A stretch of DNA of 64,000 nucleotides from positions 3,823,001-3,887,000 of the forward strand of contig NZ_CP100470.1 in NCBI RefSeq assembly GCF_030323145.1. Reading direction: 5' to 3'. The position numbers and the translations under genes are program-made. The notes beneath the pieces are model-generated. The model was not told the DNA's origin. It saw nothing but the letters and a program-made list of their open reading frames with translations, and did not search any database. Every line of letters begins with the position of its first letter. Position 1 is the stretch's first letter. Shown here piece after piece: positions 9,815-19,226 of this stretch. The DNA comes from Mesorhizobium sp. C432A. Its GTDB lineage: Bacteria > Pseudomonadota > Alphaproteobacteria > Rhizobiales > Rhizobiaceae.

Positions 9815-9831
9815 TGTGCTGCGGCAGCACA
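9815..9831. promoter_or_regulatory. Palindrome in the purC/ATPase-zeta intergenic region
   Basis: TGTGCTGC at 9815-9822 and GCAGCACA at 9824-9831 are separated by one base. It lies 44 bases before the zeta-subunit start, downstream of a TTGACC at 9800-9805 that could be part of a promoter. It may be an operator or a small leader hairpin; there is no U-tract. The rest of 9600-9874 shows nothing I can name. Confidence 0.35.
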
Positions 9832-9874
9832 CATATCCATCACCAACGCGAATCGATTTCATCGGAGGGAAGCC

Positions 9875-10195
9875 ATGAGCAGCATGAAAGACCGCGAAGA
9901 GGGTTTTGAGCGCAAATTCGCCTTCGACGAAGAACTTCGCTTCAAGGCTTCGGCACGCCGCAACAAGGCGCTTGGCCTGTGGGCAGCCGAAAAGCTGGGC
10001 AAGTCCGGCACTGACGCTGACGCCTATGCCAAGGAAGTTGTGGTTTCCGACATCGAGGAAGCTGGCGATCACGACGTATTCCGCAAGATCCGCAAGGATT
10101 TCGACGCCGCCGGCGTCGACCAGTCGGATCACCAGATCCGCCGCACCATGGACGAACTGATGGCGCAGGCGATCGAGCAGATCAAGAACACCTAG
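9875..10195 (+). CDS. F1F0-ATPase inhibitor subunit zeta (DUF1476)
   Basis: A 106-residue helical protein of the DUF1476 family. The alphaproteobacterial member studied in Paracoccus inhibits the ATPase by binding F1. The start region MKDREEGFERKFAFDEEL, the ARRNKALGLWAAEKLG helix, and DFDAAGVDQSDHQIRRTM near the end are the family's conserved blocks. An AGGGAAG lies just before ATG 9875; an upstream ATG at 9809 would add unrelated residues. A strong terminator follows. Confidence 0.93.
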   Translation: MSSMKDREEGFERKFAFDEELRFKASARRNKALGLWAAEKLGKSGTDADAYAKEVVVSDIEEAGDHDVFRKIRKDFDAAGVDQSDHQIRRTMDELMAQAIEQIKNT

Positions 10196-10218
10196 AGCGA
10201 GTAGCGCTGGACCAATCG

Positions 10219-10246
10219 ACCGCCCGGTCCAGCCGGGCGGTTTTTC
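10219..10246 (+). terminator. Rho-independent terminator after the zeta-subunit gene
   Basis: CCGCCCGG at 10220-10227 pairs with CCGGGCGG at 10233-10240, with a five-base loop, and is followed by TTTTTC. An extra A-T pair closes the stem. It lies 24 bases after the stop codon. Confidence 0.9.
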
Positions 10247-10322
10247 TTTGCCTTTTCAGCCTTTTCCGGCTGAAACTGTGCGTAGGCCTGTTACAAGGCT
10301 CTACCCAACGAGGAAAGCACCC

Positions 10323-11096
10323 ATGTCCCTGAAGTCACGCCTGGCCGCGGATGAAACGCTGTTCACCGCCTGGTCCGGCGTTCCGGACGCTTTGACGGTC
10401 GAAATCATCGCCAAGCAGGGTTTTGACGCCGTAACCCTCGATATGCAGCATGGCGGACACCACGAAGACTCGGTCTTGCGCGGCCTGGCGCCGGTGCTGG
10501 CCGCCAACAAGCCGGCGCTGGTGCGCATTCCGGTCGGCCGCTTCGACATGGCCAGCCGCGCCCTCGATTTCGGTGCCGAGGCGGTGATTGCACCGATGGT
10601 GAATTCGGTGGCCGATGCAAAACTCTTTGCCGCGGCGATGAAATATCCGCCGATGGGCGAGCGCTCCTGGGGCCCGACCTATGCTTTTCCGCGCCATGGC
10701 AAAGGCGACCACGCCGAATGGCTGCGCGACACCAATCAACGCACCATGGCCTTTGCCATGGTCGAAACGCGTGCCGCGCTCGATGCGCTGGACGGCATTC
10801 TCGATACGCCGGGCATTGACGGCATCTTCCTCGGCCCATCGGATTTCTCCATCGCCTGGTCGAATGGCGCCACCGTCAATTCGACGCTGGAAAGCATGAT
10901 GGAAACCGTCGCCTCCATCGCCGAGCGGACGCGCAAGGCGGGCAAACATGCGGCGATCTACGTCGTTGAGCCAGTGATTGCCGGCCGCGTGGTGGCGATG
11001 GGCTACCGGCTGCTGGCGATGGGCTCGGACCATGCGCTGATTTCGCTCGGCGCAAAGACACTCATCAAAAGCATGAACGATTCGATCAAGGGCTGA
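10323..11096 (+). CDS. HpcH/HpaI aldolase family protein
   Basis: A 257-residue class II (metal-dependent) aldolase of the HpaI/RhmA/GarL type, which cleaves 2-keto-3-deoxy or 4-hydroxy-2-oxo acids to pyruvate or a relative. Features: GFDAVTLDMQHGGH early, RIPVGR, GAEAVIAPMV, the metal-ligand glutamate in AMVETRAAL, and the aspartate in FLGPSDFSIAW. The exact substrate cannot be told from sequence. ATG 10323 gives a normal N-terminus (MSLKSRLAADET); an earlier frame start at 10248 overlaps the terminator region. Confidence 0.9.
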   Translation: MSLKSRLAADETLFTAWSGVPDALTVEIIAKQGFDAVTLDMQHGGHHEDSVLRGLAPVLAANKPALVRIPVGRFDMASRALDFGAEAVIAPMVNSVADAKLFAAAMKYPPMGERSWGPTYAFPRHGKGDHAEWLRDTNQRTMAFAMVETRAALDALDGILDTPGIDGIFLGPSDFSIAWSNGATVNSTLESMMETVASIAERTRKAGKHAAIYVVEPVIAGRVVAMGYRLLAMGSDHALISLGAKTLIKSMNDSIKG

Positions 11097-11115
11097 GGCG
11101 TGGTGCCTTGCCCGG

Positions 11116-11670
11116 TCAGGCCTTGAGGTCGGTCAGGAACTTGGCGAAGGTCATCGACCCTTCCGGCCACGGGCCGAAGCCGGCATCCTCATTGAGGTGA
11201 CCGGTTTCGCCGGCATCGATGAACAGCGAACCCCAGGCAGCGGCAATGTCCTCGGCAACCTCGAAGGCGCAGAACGGATCGTTGCGGCTGGCGATAACGA
11301 TGGACGGGAAGGGCAGCGGTTCGCGCGCATAGGGGCCAAAGGTCATCAGGTGACGCGGCCTTATCTCCGGGTTGGCGACGTCGGGCGGCGCGACAAAAAA
11401 CGCGCCGGCGACCGGCTTCCTGAACTGCGGAATGGCCTGCACCGCGGCCGCCACGCCCAGGGAATGGGCAACGATCACCACCGGCCGTTCGGCCTCGTTG
11501 ACAGCGTTCGCCACGCTCGCCGTCCAGTCTTCGCGCACCGGCTTCGACCACTCCGCCTGTTCGACCCGGCGCGCGGTCGACAGTTTCGATTGCCAGCGTG
11601 TCTGCCAGTGTTCGGGGCCGGAATTGGTGTAGCCCGGCACGATCAGAATATCTGCGTCTTTGACTTTCAT
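11116..11670 (-). CDS. RBBP9/YdeN family serine hydrolase
   Basis: A compact alpha/beta hydrolase of 184 residues. The start KVKDADILIVPGYTNSGPEHW is typical of the RBBP9/YdeN family, with the nucleophile in VVIVAHSLGVAA, the acid in SRNDPFC and the histidine in ETGHLNEDAGFGPWPEG. The natural substrate is unknown. The start at 11670 fits the family; a frame to 11763 adds 31 unrelated residues. It converges with the aldolase gene. Confidence 0.88.
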   Translation of the reverse strand: MKVKDADILIVPGYTNSGPEHWQTRWQSKLSTARRVEQAEWSKPVREDWTASVANAVNEAERPVVIVAHSLGVAAAVQAIPQFRKPVAGAFFVAPPDVANPEIRPRHLMTFGPYAREPLPFPSIVIASRNDPFCAFEVAEDIAAAWGSLFIDAGETGHLNEDAGFGPWPEGSMTFAKFLTDLKA

Positions 11671-11864
11671 GGCGCTGAGATAGCGAGCGGCCGTGTCTCG
11701 TGCAACCCGCGCTGACGCATGCGGTGCATCACAATCGTGAACAACCTGTTCGATTCTTTCCATCTTGTGTGAACGATCAGGATCGACGATTTGAGGCAGG
11801 AAGAGATGGACAACAGAATAGACTGGTGGCGCGGCCTGGGATAATGCGCTGAACGGAGAGTTTT

Positions 11865-12680
11865 ATGAGCGAACTGCCTTTTGCCGCGACGACCCCCGTC
11901 AGCGTGTCACGCGTGGGCCTGAAGGCGCGCGACGCCGAAGGACTTGCCGATTACTACCGGGCTGTTGTCGGCCTGCAGGAATTGAGCCGCGCCGATGGCG
12001 CCATCACGCTGGGCGCTGCCGAGCGCCCGCTGCTGGTCATCGAGCCTGACGCAGCGGCCAAGCCCGACGATCCGCGCAGCGCCGGCCTTTTCCACACCGC
12101 TTTCCTTCTGCCCAGCCGCGCCGATCTCGGCCGTTGGATAAACCATGCCGCCGCCAACAAGATCCGCATCGAGGGCGCCTCCGACCATCTGGTCAGCGAG
12201 GCTTTGTACCTGACCGACCCCGAAGGCAACGGCATTGAAATCTATAGGGACCGTCTGCCGCAGGAGTGGAAGTGGAACGGCGACAAGATCGCCATGGCGA
12301 CCGAGCGGCTGAATCTGGCCGCCGTGGTTGGCAGCGTGCCGGCCGGTGACGCCGGCTGGCAGGGCGCGCCGCAAAACAGCATTATCGGCCATGTCCATCT
12401 GCGCGTCGGCCGGCCGGAAGATGCCGAGGCCTGGTGGCACGACGAATTTGGCTTCGACACGGTCGCTAAGTATGGAGAGCAGGCGGTGTTCCTGTCGTCG
12501 GGAGGCTACCACCATCATATCGGTGGCAATTCGTGGCACAGCGCCGGCGCCGGGCGCCGCGATCCGTCCCGCTCAGGGCTGGCCTGGGTCGAGATGCGCT
12601 CGGACAAGACAACCGCTGACATCACACGGGAAGATCCGTGGGGCACGGTGATCCGCACCGTGCCAGGCGCCCCAGGCTGA
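11865..12680 (+). CDS. VOC family protein, two-domain catechol-2,3-dioxygenase-like
   Basis: A 271-residue protein with two vicinal-oxygen-chelate modules (about 12-130 and 170-265). The first has VSRVGLKARDAEGLADYY, then LFHTAFLLPSRADL and LTDPEGNGIEIYRDRPQ-like sequence; the second begins IGHVHLRVGRPEDAEAWW. The layout resembles CatE-type extradiol dioxygenases and glyoxalase-like proteins, with metal-ligand candidates H in LFHTAF, E in GNGIEIY and H in GHVHL. The reaction is not determined. ATG 11865 follows a GGAGAG. Confidence 0.85.
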   Translation: MSELPFAATTPVSVSRVGLKARDAEGLADYYRAVVGLQELSRADGAITLGAAERPLLVIEPDAAAKPDDPRSAGLFHTAFLLPSRADLGRWINHAAANKIRIEGASDHLVSEALYLTDPEGNGIEIYRDRLPQEWKWNGDKIAMATERLNLAAVVGSVPAGDAGWQGAPQNSIIGHVHLRVGRPEDAEAWWHDEFGFDTVAKYGEQAVFLSSGGYHHHIGGNSWHSAGAGRRDPSRSGLAWVEMRSDKTTADITREDPWGTVIRTVPGAPG

Positions 12681-12695
12681 GCGCCCGCTCGGTTC

Positions 12696-13415
12696 TTACA
12701 AGGAATTGGCGGCGTAGCCCGTCAGCAGCCCATGCGCCCAGCTGTCGAAGCCGGTCGCCGTGGCGCGGCCGGATGCTTCGGTCCAGTCATAATTGACCGT
12801 ATGATGGCTGAACGACCATTGTGTGTCCTTGCGCGTGGCAAGGGCATAGCGGGCATCCGGACTGCCGGTCACAGCCAAACCTGGGAATGCCGACACTGCC
12901 GGGATTGAGGATTGTCCGGTTGTCCGACAAGCGCACAACGCGCGGCGTATGTGTATGGCCGCACAAGGTCAGCCCGGCGCCGGCGCTGCCCAGCTTGTGC
13001 CTGATCTGCTTTTCACTGGAGGGGTGGAAGTGGCTGCCTCCGTCTTCCTCGAGCAGGAACACGTCGTCGTCACTGGGGCTGCCATGGCAAAGCAGGATGT
13101 CCGGGGCAGGCGACAGGGTGACCGGCAAGGCCGAGAGCCAGGTCAGGGATGTCTCAGAGAGGCGTTGGTGGGTGAAAGCATCGACGTTTTCAACCCGGAA
13201 GCAGGCGGCTCGATCAGCACACGGTCGTGATTCCCGCGCACGGTCGGCCAATTCTGCGCCATCAGATATTGCGCGGTTTCTTCAGGCCATAGCGGCCCGG
13301 AGAGACAATCGCCCAGATTGACGATGATGTCGGGAGAAGCGTCTTTGATCTGCGCATGAACCGCCTCAAGCGCGCGCAGATTCCCATGGATGTCGGAAAG
13401 GACGGCCAGCCGCAT
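12696..13415 (-). pseudogene. Metallophosphoesterase (YfcE/MJ0936-like), disrupted by two frameshifts
   Basis: Three overlapping minus-strand frames together make one calcineurin-like phosphoesterase. The first (start 13415) has MRLAVLSDIHGNLRALEAV, NLGDCLSGP and TVRGNHDR; the second has DILLCHGSP and LTLCGHTHTPRVVRL, then ILNPGSVGIPRFG; the third has DARYALATRKD and HTVNYDW to a stop at 12696. The first shift lies near 13181-13187, where one base seems lost before the second frame's DAFTHQR. The second lies near 12863-12872. All metal-binding motifs survive in the sequence but no single frame carries them. It follows purB by seven bases. Sequencing error remains possible. Confidence 0.75.
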
Positions 13416-13422
13416 CGAAAAC

Positions 13423-14724
<1,302 letters not shown>

Positions 14725-14783
14725 CCGTCAGTCCTGATATGTCGGTGGTTAAGTGCGCCTCCTATCAGAGGCGGACCGAATGC

Positions 14784-15308
14784 TCAACGCTGCTGGCGTG
14801 CAAACCACACGCTGGCGGCGGCAAGCGCGATGAATCCGAGCGGAAAATAGAGCCTGATACCCAGCACCACGAACTGGTAGAGCGCCGTCAGCGAGGTGAA
14901 GACCAGTTCGAACGCCCACCGGGCGGTGAAGGCCTCCGCGTGCCATTCGGCATAATAGGAGCGGTATTGCAGCGCAAACAACCCGCCGGTGAAGGCGAGC
15001 GTCGTGGCAAGCAGGCAGACGAAGGCGGCGGCGAACGCCACCTCCCAGTGCCGGTCCAGCGAGACCAGCCGCGCCGCGAACAACCCGACGGGAAAGGCCA
15101 ATGCCGCGCCGGTCGCAAACAGCAGGGCGACGAAGCGGATCTTTTCCGGGGTCTCCCAATTGTCGAGCCAAAGACCGGTCAGCGCGCTGGCGCCCATGGC
15201 CATCGCCCACAGCAAGGCGCCGACAAGCGCCGTGCCCGTCGATGGCATGGCGCGGCTGAGGCGATTTCCGGCGCGCTTGCGCCAACTGGATTGATCGAGC
15301 GATGTCAC
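14784..15308 (-). CDS. Hypothetical membrane protein, four helices
   Basis: A 174-residue protein with four hydrophobic stretches (ALVGALLWAMAMGASALTGL, FVALLFATGAALAFPVGLF, AFAAAFVCLLATTLAFTGGLF, and FPLGFIALAAASVWF at the C-terminus). Family not recognised. Its ATG at 15308 overlaps the stop of the DUF2259 gene by four bases (ATGA), so the two are probably translated together and may act together in the envelope. Confidence 0.7.
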   Translation of the reverse strand: MTSLDQSSWRKRAGNRLSRAMPSTGTALVGALLWAMAMGASALTGLWLDNWETPEKIRFVALLFATGAALAFPVGLFAARLVSLDRHWEVAFAAAFVCLLATTLAFTGGLFALQYRSYYAEWHAEAFTARWAFELVFTSLTALYQFVVLGIRLYFPLGFIALAAASVWFARQQR

Positions 15309-16030
15309 AGGCGTCCGGTCACGGCGATCCAGCGAAAATCCGGCCCTTCGAAGCCGTATTGGCGCACCGCGATCAGCACCGCATAGGCGCTGATGCCGTC
15401 CATCGAAAATGTCTGCACCGCGCCGATCCGGTAGCCGTTCGGGCAGCCACGGCTTTTCGGGATCGATTTATCCTCATGCAGCAGATGGGTCTGGCCGCCA
15501 TCCCTGGCCTCGATCCGCAGCAAGCGAAAACCGTTGACCTCGCCTTGGCTCTGGCAGCTTTCGGTGTCGTTCATGCCGATCTCGTCGAGCCGGAATTCCA
15601 GCGGCGGGTCGACCGGCGAAAAGATCGGCCGTGGGTTGACCACCATGCGGAACGGGTCGGCCGACAGTTCGGTCACCGGGTTGAAGCCGGCGGTGATGCC
15701 GCGGTTGGCGGTAAGCTCGACCTGGGCAATGATTGCTTCGCCTTTTTGCCTGGCTTGCTGACGGGCCGTCTCGAGCGAGGCGGTCTCATCCTCTAGCCGG
15801 ACCCGGATTGGCGTGCCCTTCAGGAACGTGTCGTCGGCGGTGTCGATGTAGTAGCGGTTGGCATAGGGAAAGCCCGAACCGTCTGCCACACCATATTCCT
15901 CGAAGGCGAAGACGCCGCCATCCTTGCTGAAGCCGAGGATTTCAAGCTCGGCGACATCGCCCGCTCGGGCGGCCATGGCGGATGCCAGATGGACCAGCAG
16001 GCAAACGCCAATCAGGACGAGATTTCGCAT
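15305..16030 (-). CDS. DUF2259 secreted protein
   Basis: A 241-residue protein with a signal peptide (MRNLVLIGVCLLVHLASAM, cleavage likely after ARAG near residue 24) and a DUF2259 body: ELEILGFSKDGGVFAFEEYG and the later FRLLRIEARDGG. Two cysteines (TESCQSQ and RGCPNGYRIG) may pair in the periplasm. Function unknown. It leads a two-gene unit with the membrane protein gene. Confidence 0.82.
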   Translation of the reverse strand: MRNLVLIGVCLLVHLASAMAARAGDVAELEILGFSKDGGVFAFEEYGVADGSGFPYANRYYIDTADDTFLKGTPIRVRLEDETASLETARQQARQKGEAIIAQVELTANRGITAGFNPVTELSADPFRMVVNPRPIFSPVDPPLEFRLDEIGMNDTESCQSQGEVNGFRLLRIEARDGGQTHLLHEDKSIPKSRGCPNGYRIGAVQTFSMDGISAYAVLIAVRQYGFEGPDFRWIAVTGRL

Positions 16031-16167
16031 CGGGGTTCCGCTCCGCCTGCCGTGGTTCGATCGTTCCCTATCACGAGACAGTCAAAACATCGTGCTATTC
16101 GAAAGGCGATGCATCCAATTCCGCCTCTGTTTGTTATCGTCGATCGTTTTCAAAAGGAGAACACCCC

Positions 16168-16422
16168 ATGACTGAGGCCAGCAAGATTCGCGAGCATATG
16201 GAAGTGGTCGGCGCCGACGGCGTTCACATCGGCACCGTCGACAGGGTCGATGGCGAGCGGATCAAGTTGACCAAGGCCGACAGCGGCGAGGGCGCCCATC
16301 AGGGGCATCACCACTACATTCCCTTGAGCCTGCTTGCCGAGGTCGAGGGCCAGAAAGTCTGGCTGTCGGCGAATTCGGATGTCGCGGTCAGCTTCGAGGA
16401 AGAGGAGTCCGACCCGACCTGA
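16168..16422 (+). CDS. DUF2171 domain protein (84 aa)
   Basis: A small soluble protein with the pattern REHMEVVGADGVHIGTVDRV, then IKLTKAD and HHHYIPLSLL, which match DUF2171. The PRC-barrel-like fold of such proteins is an inference. AAAAGGAGAA lies about eight bases before ATG 16168. It stands alone between divergent and convergent genes. Confidence 0.85.
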   Translation: MTEASKIREHMEVVGADGVHIGTVDRVDGERIKLTKADSGEGAHQGHHHYIPLSLLAEVEGQKVWLSANSDVAVSFEEEESDPT

Positions 16423-16429
16423 CTGAAAG

Positions 16430-17449
16430 TCAGCGCGACGACCACACCGGAAACAGATCGCCATCGGCCGGCGTCGCGGCATGGATGCCGCGGCTGATGG
16501 CGCGCGCCATGGTGGCGCCGGCGGCGGCAAAGAAATCGATGGCATCGTCGGCGCTGAGTTCTGTGCCGCTCTTCCCCGTCGCCAGCGCGAACACCAGATC
16601 GCCGTCAGCCGGCGTGTGCACGGGCCAGATGGCGCGCACGAAACCGTCATGCGCTGAAATGGCCAGCCGCTTGGCTGCCGCCTTGGTCAGCACGGCGTCG
16701 GTGGCGATGACGGCGATAGTGGTGTTGCCACCGGCCTCGGCTTGTCCACCGACACGCTTGTCGCGGTGTTTCAACAGGATTCGCCTGGCGTCGTCCGGCA
16801 TCGGCGAGGGATAGCCGAGGCCTCCGAATTCATCGCCGATCTCGAAGGGTGCTGCCCAGAAATAGCGGGTCCGCGCGATCGTTACCGAGCCGGTCGGGTT
16901 GGCGGCGGCCAGTGCGCCGATGGTGACGCCGCTGTCGAGCACAGTCGAGGCAGAGCCAAGGCCGCCCTTCAGCCCGGAACTCAGCGCCCCGGTGCCGGCG
17001 CCGATTGTGCCGAGCGGAAAGTCGACTGTTGCCGCCTGGGCGGCTTCGTAGCCGAGGTCGCGGTAGGGAGGATAACGGCCCCAATCCTTGTCGCCGCCAT
17101 TGCGCAGGTCGAACAGGATCGCCGCCGGCACGATCGGCACGCGAAAGCCGCCAACATCGACGCCAATGCCTTTTTCGCGCAGCGCTGCCTGAACGCCGGA
17201 GGCGGCGTCGAGGCCGAAGGCCGAGCCGCCCGACAGCACGACGGCATGAACCGCCTCGATGGAATTGTGCGGTTCGAGCAGGTCGGTCTCGCGCGTGCCC
17301 GGCGCGCCGCCGAGGATCTGCACGCCACCGACCGCCGGTTCGTCGCACAATACGGTGGTGACGCCCGATTTCAGCTTGGCGTCCGACGCGTTGCCGACGC
17401 GCAGGCCGGCGACATCGGTGATCAGATTGCGCGGCCCGGTGCGAAACAT
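16430..17449 (-). CDS. P1 family peptidase (DmpA/L-aminopeptidase-like)
   Basis: A 339-residue N-terminal-nucleophile hydrolase of the DmpA/BapA family, which cleaves itself and acts on short peptides or amides. Conserved parts: NLITDVAGLRVGNA at the start, VLSGGSAFGLDAASGV, GTIGAGTGAL and KGGLGSAS, and the probable self-processing site in GGNTTIAVIATDA, with the Thr after Asn as likely nucleophile. Its ATG shares one base with the stop of the binding-protein gene (TGATG), suggesting coupling. A role in hydrolysing what the binding protein imports is possible but unproven. Confidence 0.88.
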   Translation of the reverse strand: MFRTGPRNLITDVAGLRVGNASDAKLKSGVTTVLCDEPAVGGVQILGGAPGTRETDLLEPHNSIEAVHAVVLSGGSAFGLDAASGVQAALREKGIGVDVGGFRVPIVPAAILFDLRNGGDKDWGRYPPYRDLGYEAAQAATVDFPLGTIGAGTGALSSGLKGGLGSASTVLDSGVTIGALAAANPTGSVTIARTRYFWAAPFEIGDEFGGLGYPSPMPDDARRILLKHRDKRVGGQAEAGGNTTIAVIATDAVLTKAAAKRLAISAHDGFVRAIWPVHTPADGDLVFALATGKSGTELSADDAIDFFAAAGATMARAISRGIHAATPADGDLFPVWSSR

Positions 17450-18519
17450 CAGTTCGTCTCCGCCGGCACGAAACGCGTCCCGTCGAAGCGGAAGGCGCGA
17501 TAGAGGTTTTGGCTCAGATCGCCTTTGTCGTCGAACCGCAGCGGGCCGATCGCGGTGGTGAAATCATGCCCGGTTAGCGCGTCGGCCAGCCCCTTGCCCG
17601 AGGTCTCGGGCGCGGCCGAGGCCGCCTTGGCAATCTCCACCGCCGCGTAGGCCGGCAAGGCATAGCCATCCGGCGCGATGCTTTTGGCCGTAAACGCCGC
17701 CAGCACCTTGGGATCGGCGACATCGGCCCATTCCGGCGGCGCGATCATCAGCGTGCCGATGGCGTAAGGCACATCGCCGGGTGGCGTGCGCAAATTCTCG
17801 CCGCCGGCAAAGACGATGCCGGCCTCGAGCTGGCCGGCGTCGCGGCCCATAATGGCGATGTCGTCGCCGTCGCCACCGGCAAAGACATGCGTCGCGCCTG
17901 ATTTCTTCAGCCGGCCGATCAGCCCGATCTGGTTGTCGAGCTGGGGCCGGAACGTGTCTGTGAAGACCGGCTTCAGCGCCGCCTGTTCGGACGCTGCGCG
18001 CAGCGTCTCGGCGATTTCGCGGCCATAGATGGTCCCGTCATCGACGATGGCGAACAATTCGCTCTGCCACAGCCGGGTCAGGATGCCGGCCACGGCATTG
18101 CGCTCGTCGTCGCCGCGTGGCCCCAGCCGGTAGACCGGCCAGCCGGTTTTGGCGCGGCGATCGGTCAGGCTTTCGGTGCGCACGCCAACGGTGATGACCG
18201 GTATGTTGGCGTCCTTGAGGATCGGCAGCGCCGCCTGGATCGCCTCGGTGCAGAGGAAGCCGACGACGATATCGACCTTCGCAGCGGCGAATTCCCTGGC
18301 GGCGGCAGCCCCGCCATCGGCGGTGCAGGCATCGTCGACCGTCTTGATCTCGGCGCCGTTGGCTTCTGCTGCCAGGGCAGCACCCGCCTCGATCTGCTTG
18401 CCCAGGATCGCCGACGGACCGGACAGGGGCGCGGCGACGCCGACAAGCAGCGTCTGCGCGCCGGCGCTTGCCGGCAGCAGCCAGAGCAGTGCCGCTATTA
18501 CAGCTGTTGGGGGTCGCAT
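17449..18519 (-). CDS. ABC transporter substrate-binding protein, LivJ-like (peripla_BP_6)
   Basis: A 356-residue periplasmic binding protein with a signal peptide (hydrophobic core AVIAALLWLLPASAGAQ). The mature part begins LLVGVAAPLSGPSAILGKQIE, characteristic of branched-chain amino acid/amide binding proteins. No ABC permease or ATPase lies next to it. The start at 18519 gives the signal peptide; a frame to 18606 does not improve it. It precedes the P1-peptidase gene with a one-base overlap. Confidence 0.85.
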   Translation of the reverse strand: MRPPTAVIAALLWLLPASAGAQTLLVGVAAPLSGPSAILGKQIEAGAALAAEANGAEIKTVDDACTADGGAAAAREFAAAKVDIVVGFLCTEAIQAALPILKDANIPVITVGVRTESLTDRRAKTGWPVYRLGPRGDDERNAVAGILTRLWQSELFAIVDDGTIYGREIAETLRAASEQAALKPVFTDTFRPQLDNQIGLIGRLKKSGATHVFAGGDGDDIAIMGRDAGQLEAGIVFAGGENLRTPPGDVPYAIGTLMIAPPEWADVADPKVLAAFTAKSIAPDGYALPAYAAVEIAKAASAAPETSGKGLADALTGHDFTTAIGPLRFDDKGDLSQNLYRAFRFDGTRFVPAETN

Positions 18520-18636
18520 TCTGACGACGAATTCCTCCGTGCCGGTCGCATGCTTCCAGCGTCTCTTGTGCCAAGACCTAAAGGCTGCCCGCCCCAGGCG
18601 CAACACGGGAATTGCGGATTGGCGTCAACCACTTCG

Positions 18637-18665
18637 CTTGTGGCCTATTGTGTGCCGCCATATAT
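18637..18665 (+). promoter_or_regulatory. Promoter for the flavin reductase/cox-type cluster
   Basis: CTTGTG at 18637-18642 and ATATAT at 18660-18665 are spaced by 17 bases, close to the rhizobial housekeeping consensus CTTGAC-N17-CTATAT. Transcription would start near 18672, which rules out an ATG at 18612 as the start of the flavin reductase and supports GTG 18699. Confidence 0.6.
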
Positions 18666-18698
18666 AACGCTTGGGTTCCCGCTTATGGAAAATCATCG

Positions 18699-19226
18699 GT
18701 GTTGAAGTTGAACGACATAGGGCCTCAGGCCTATCGCGACGCGATGGCGCATTTTGCCGGCCACGTCCATGTGGTGACCACCGACGGGCCCGCCGGCAAA
18801 CGCGGCACGACGGTGATTGCCGCCTGTTCGGTGTCGGACACGCCGCCGACGGTTCTCGTCTGTCTCAACCGCGAGAATGCCAAGAACGAGCTGTTCGTGC
18901 AAAACGGCCGGTTTGCGCTGAACACGCTGGCTTCGCACCAGCAGCCCCTATCGGTGGCGTTTTCAGGCCTGACCGGGCTGTCGGCCGATGAGCGTTTCGC
19001 GCTTGGCGAGTGGGATGTCATATCGACGGGCGCGCCTACCCTGAAGGGCGCTCTTGCGGTTTTCGACTGCGAATTGATCGACACCAAGGATCTCGCCACC
19101 CATCGTGTGCTTTTTGGCAAGGTGACAGGCCTGCGCATGGGCGATAATTTGCGGCCGCTGATCTACCACGCCCGCGACTACCACGTGCTGCAGAGCGGAG
19201 CAGAGGCGGCAACGGAGAAAGAATGA
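18699..19226 (+). CDS. Flavin reductase domain protein (HpaC/CobR-like)
   Basis: About 175 residues of the flavin reductase fold, which binds FMN and uses NAD(P)H. Features: QAYRDAMAHFAGHVHVVTTDG at the N-terminus, GTTVIAACSVSDTPPTVLVCLNRE, FALNTLASHQQPL, and FDCELIDTKDLATHRVLFGKV near the end. The GTG at 18699 is chosen since a probable promoter lies at 18637-18665. The stop overlaps the ATPase start by four bases (ATGA), so it belongs to the following maturation genes. CobR of the B12 pathway has the same fold, but no cob genes are adjacent here. Confidence 0.8.
   Translation: MLKLNDIGPQAYRDAMAHFAGHVHVVTTDGPAGKRGTTVIAACSVSDTPPTVLVCLNRENAKNELFVQNGRFALNTLASHQQPLSVAFSGLTGLSADERFALGEWDVISTGAPTLKGALAVFDCELIDTKDLATHRVLFGKVTGLRMGDNLRPLIYHARDYHVLQSGAEAATEKE

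Noticed and set aside
18612..18698. ATG at 18612 as the start of the flavin reductase
   Set aside because: A good promoter lies at 18637-18665, downstream of this ATG, and the extra residues have no family similarity; GTG 18699 is preferred.
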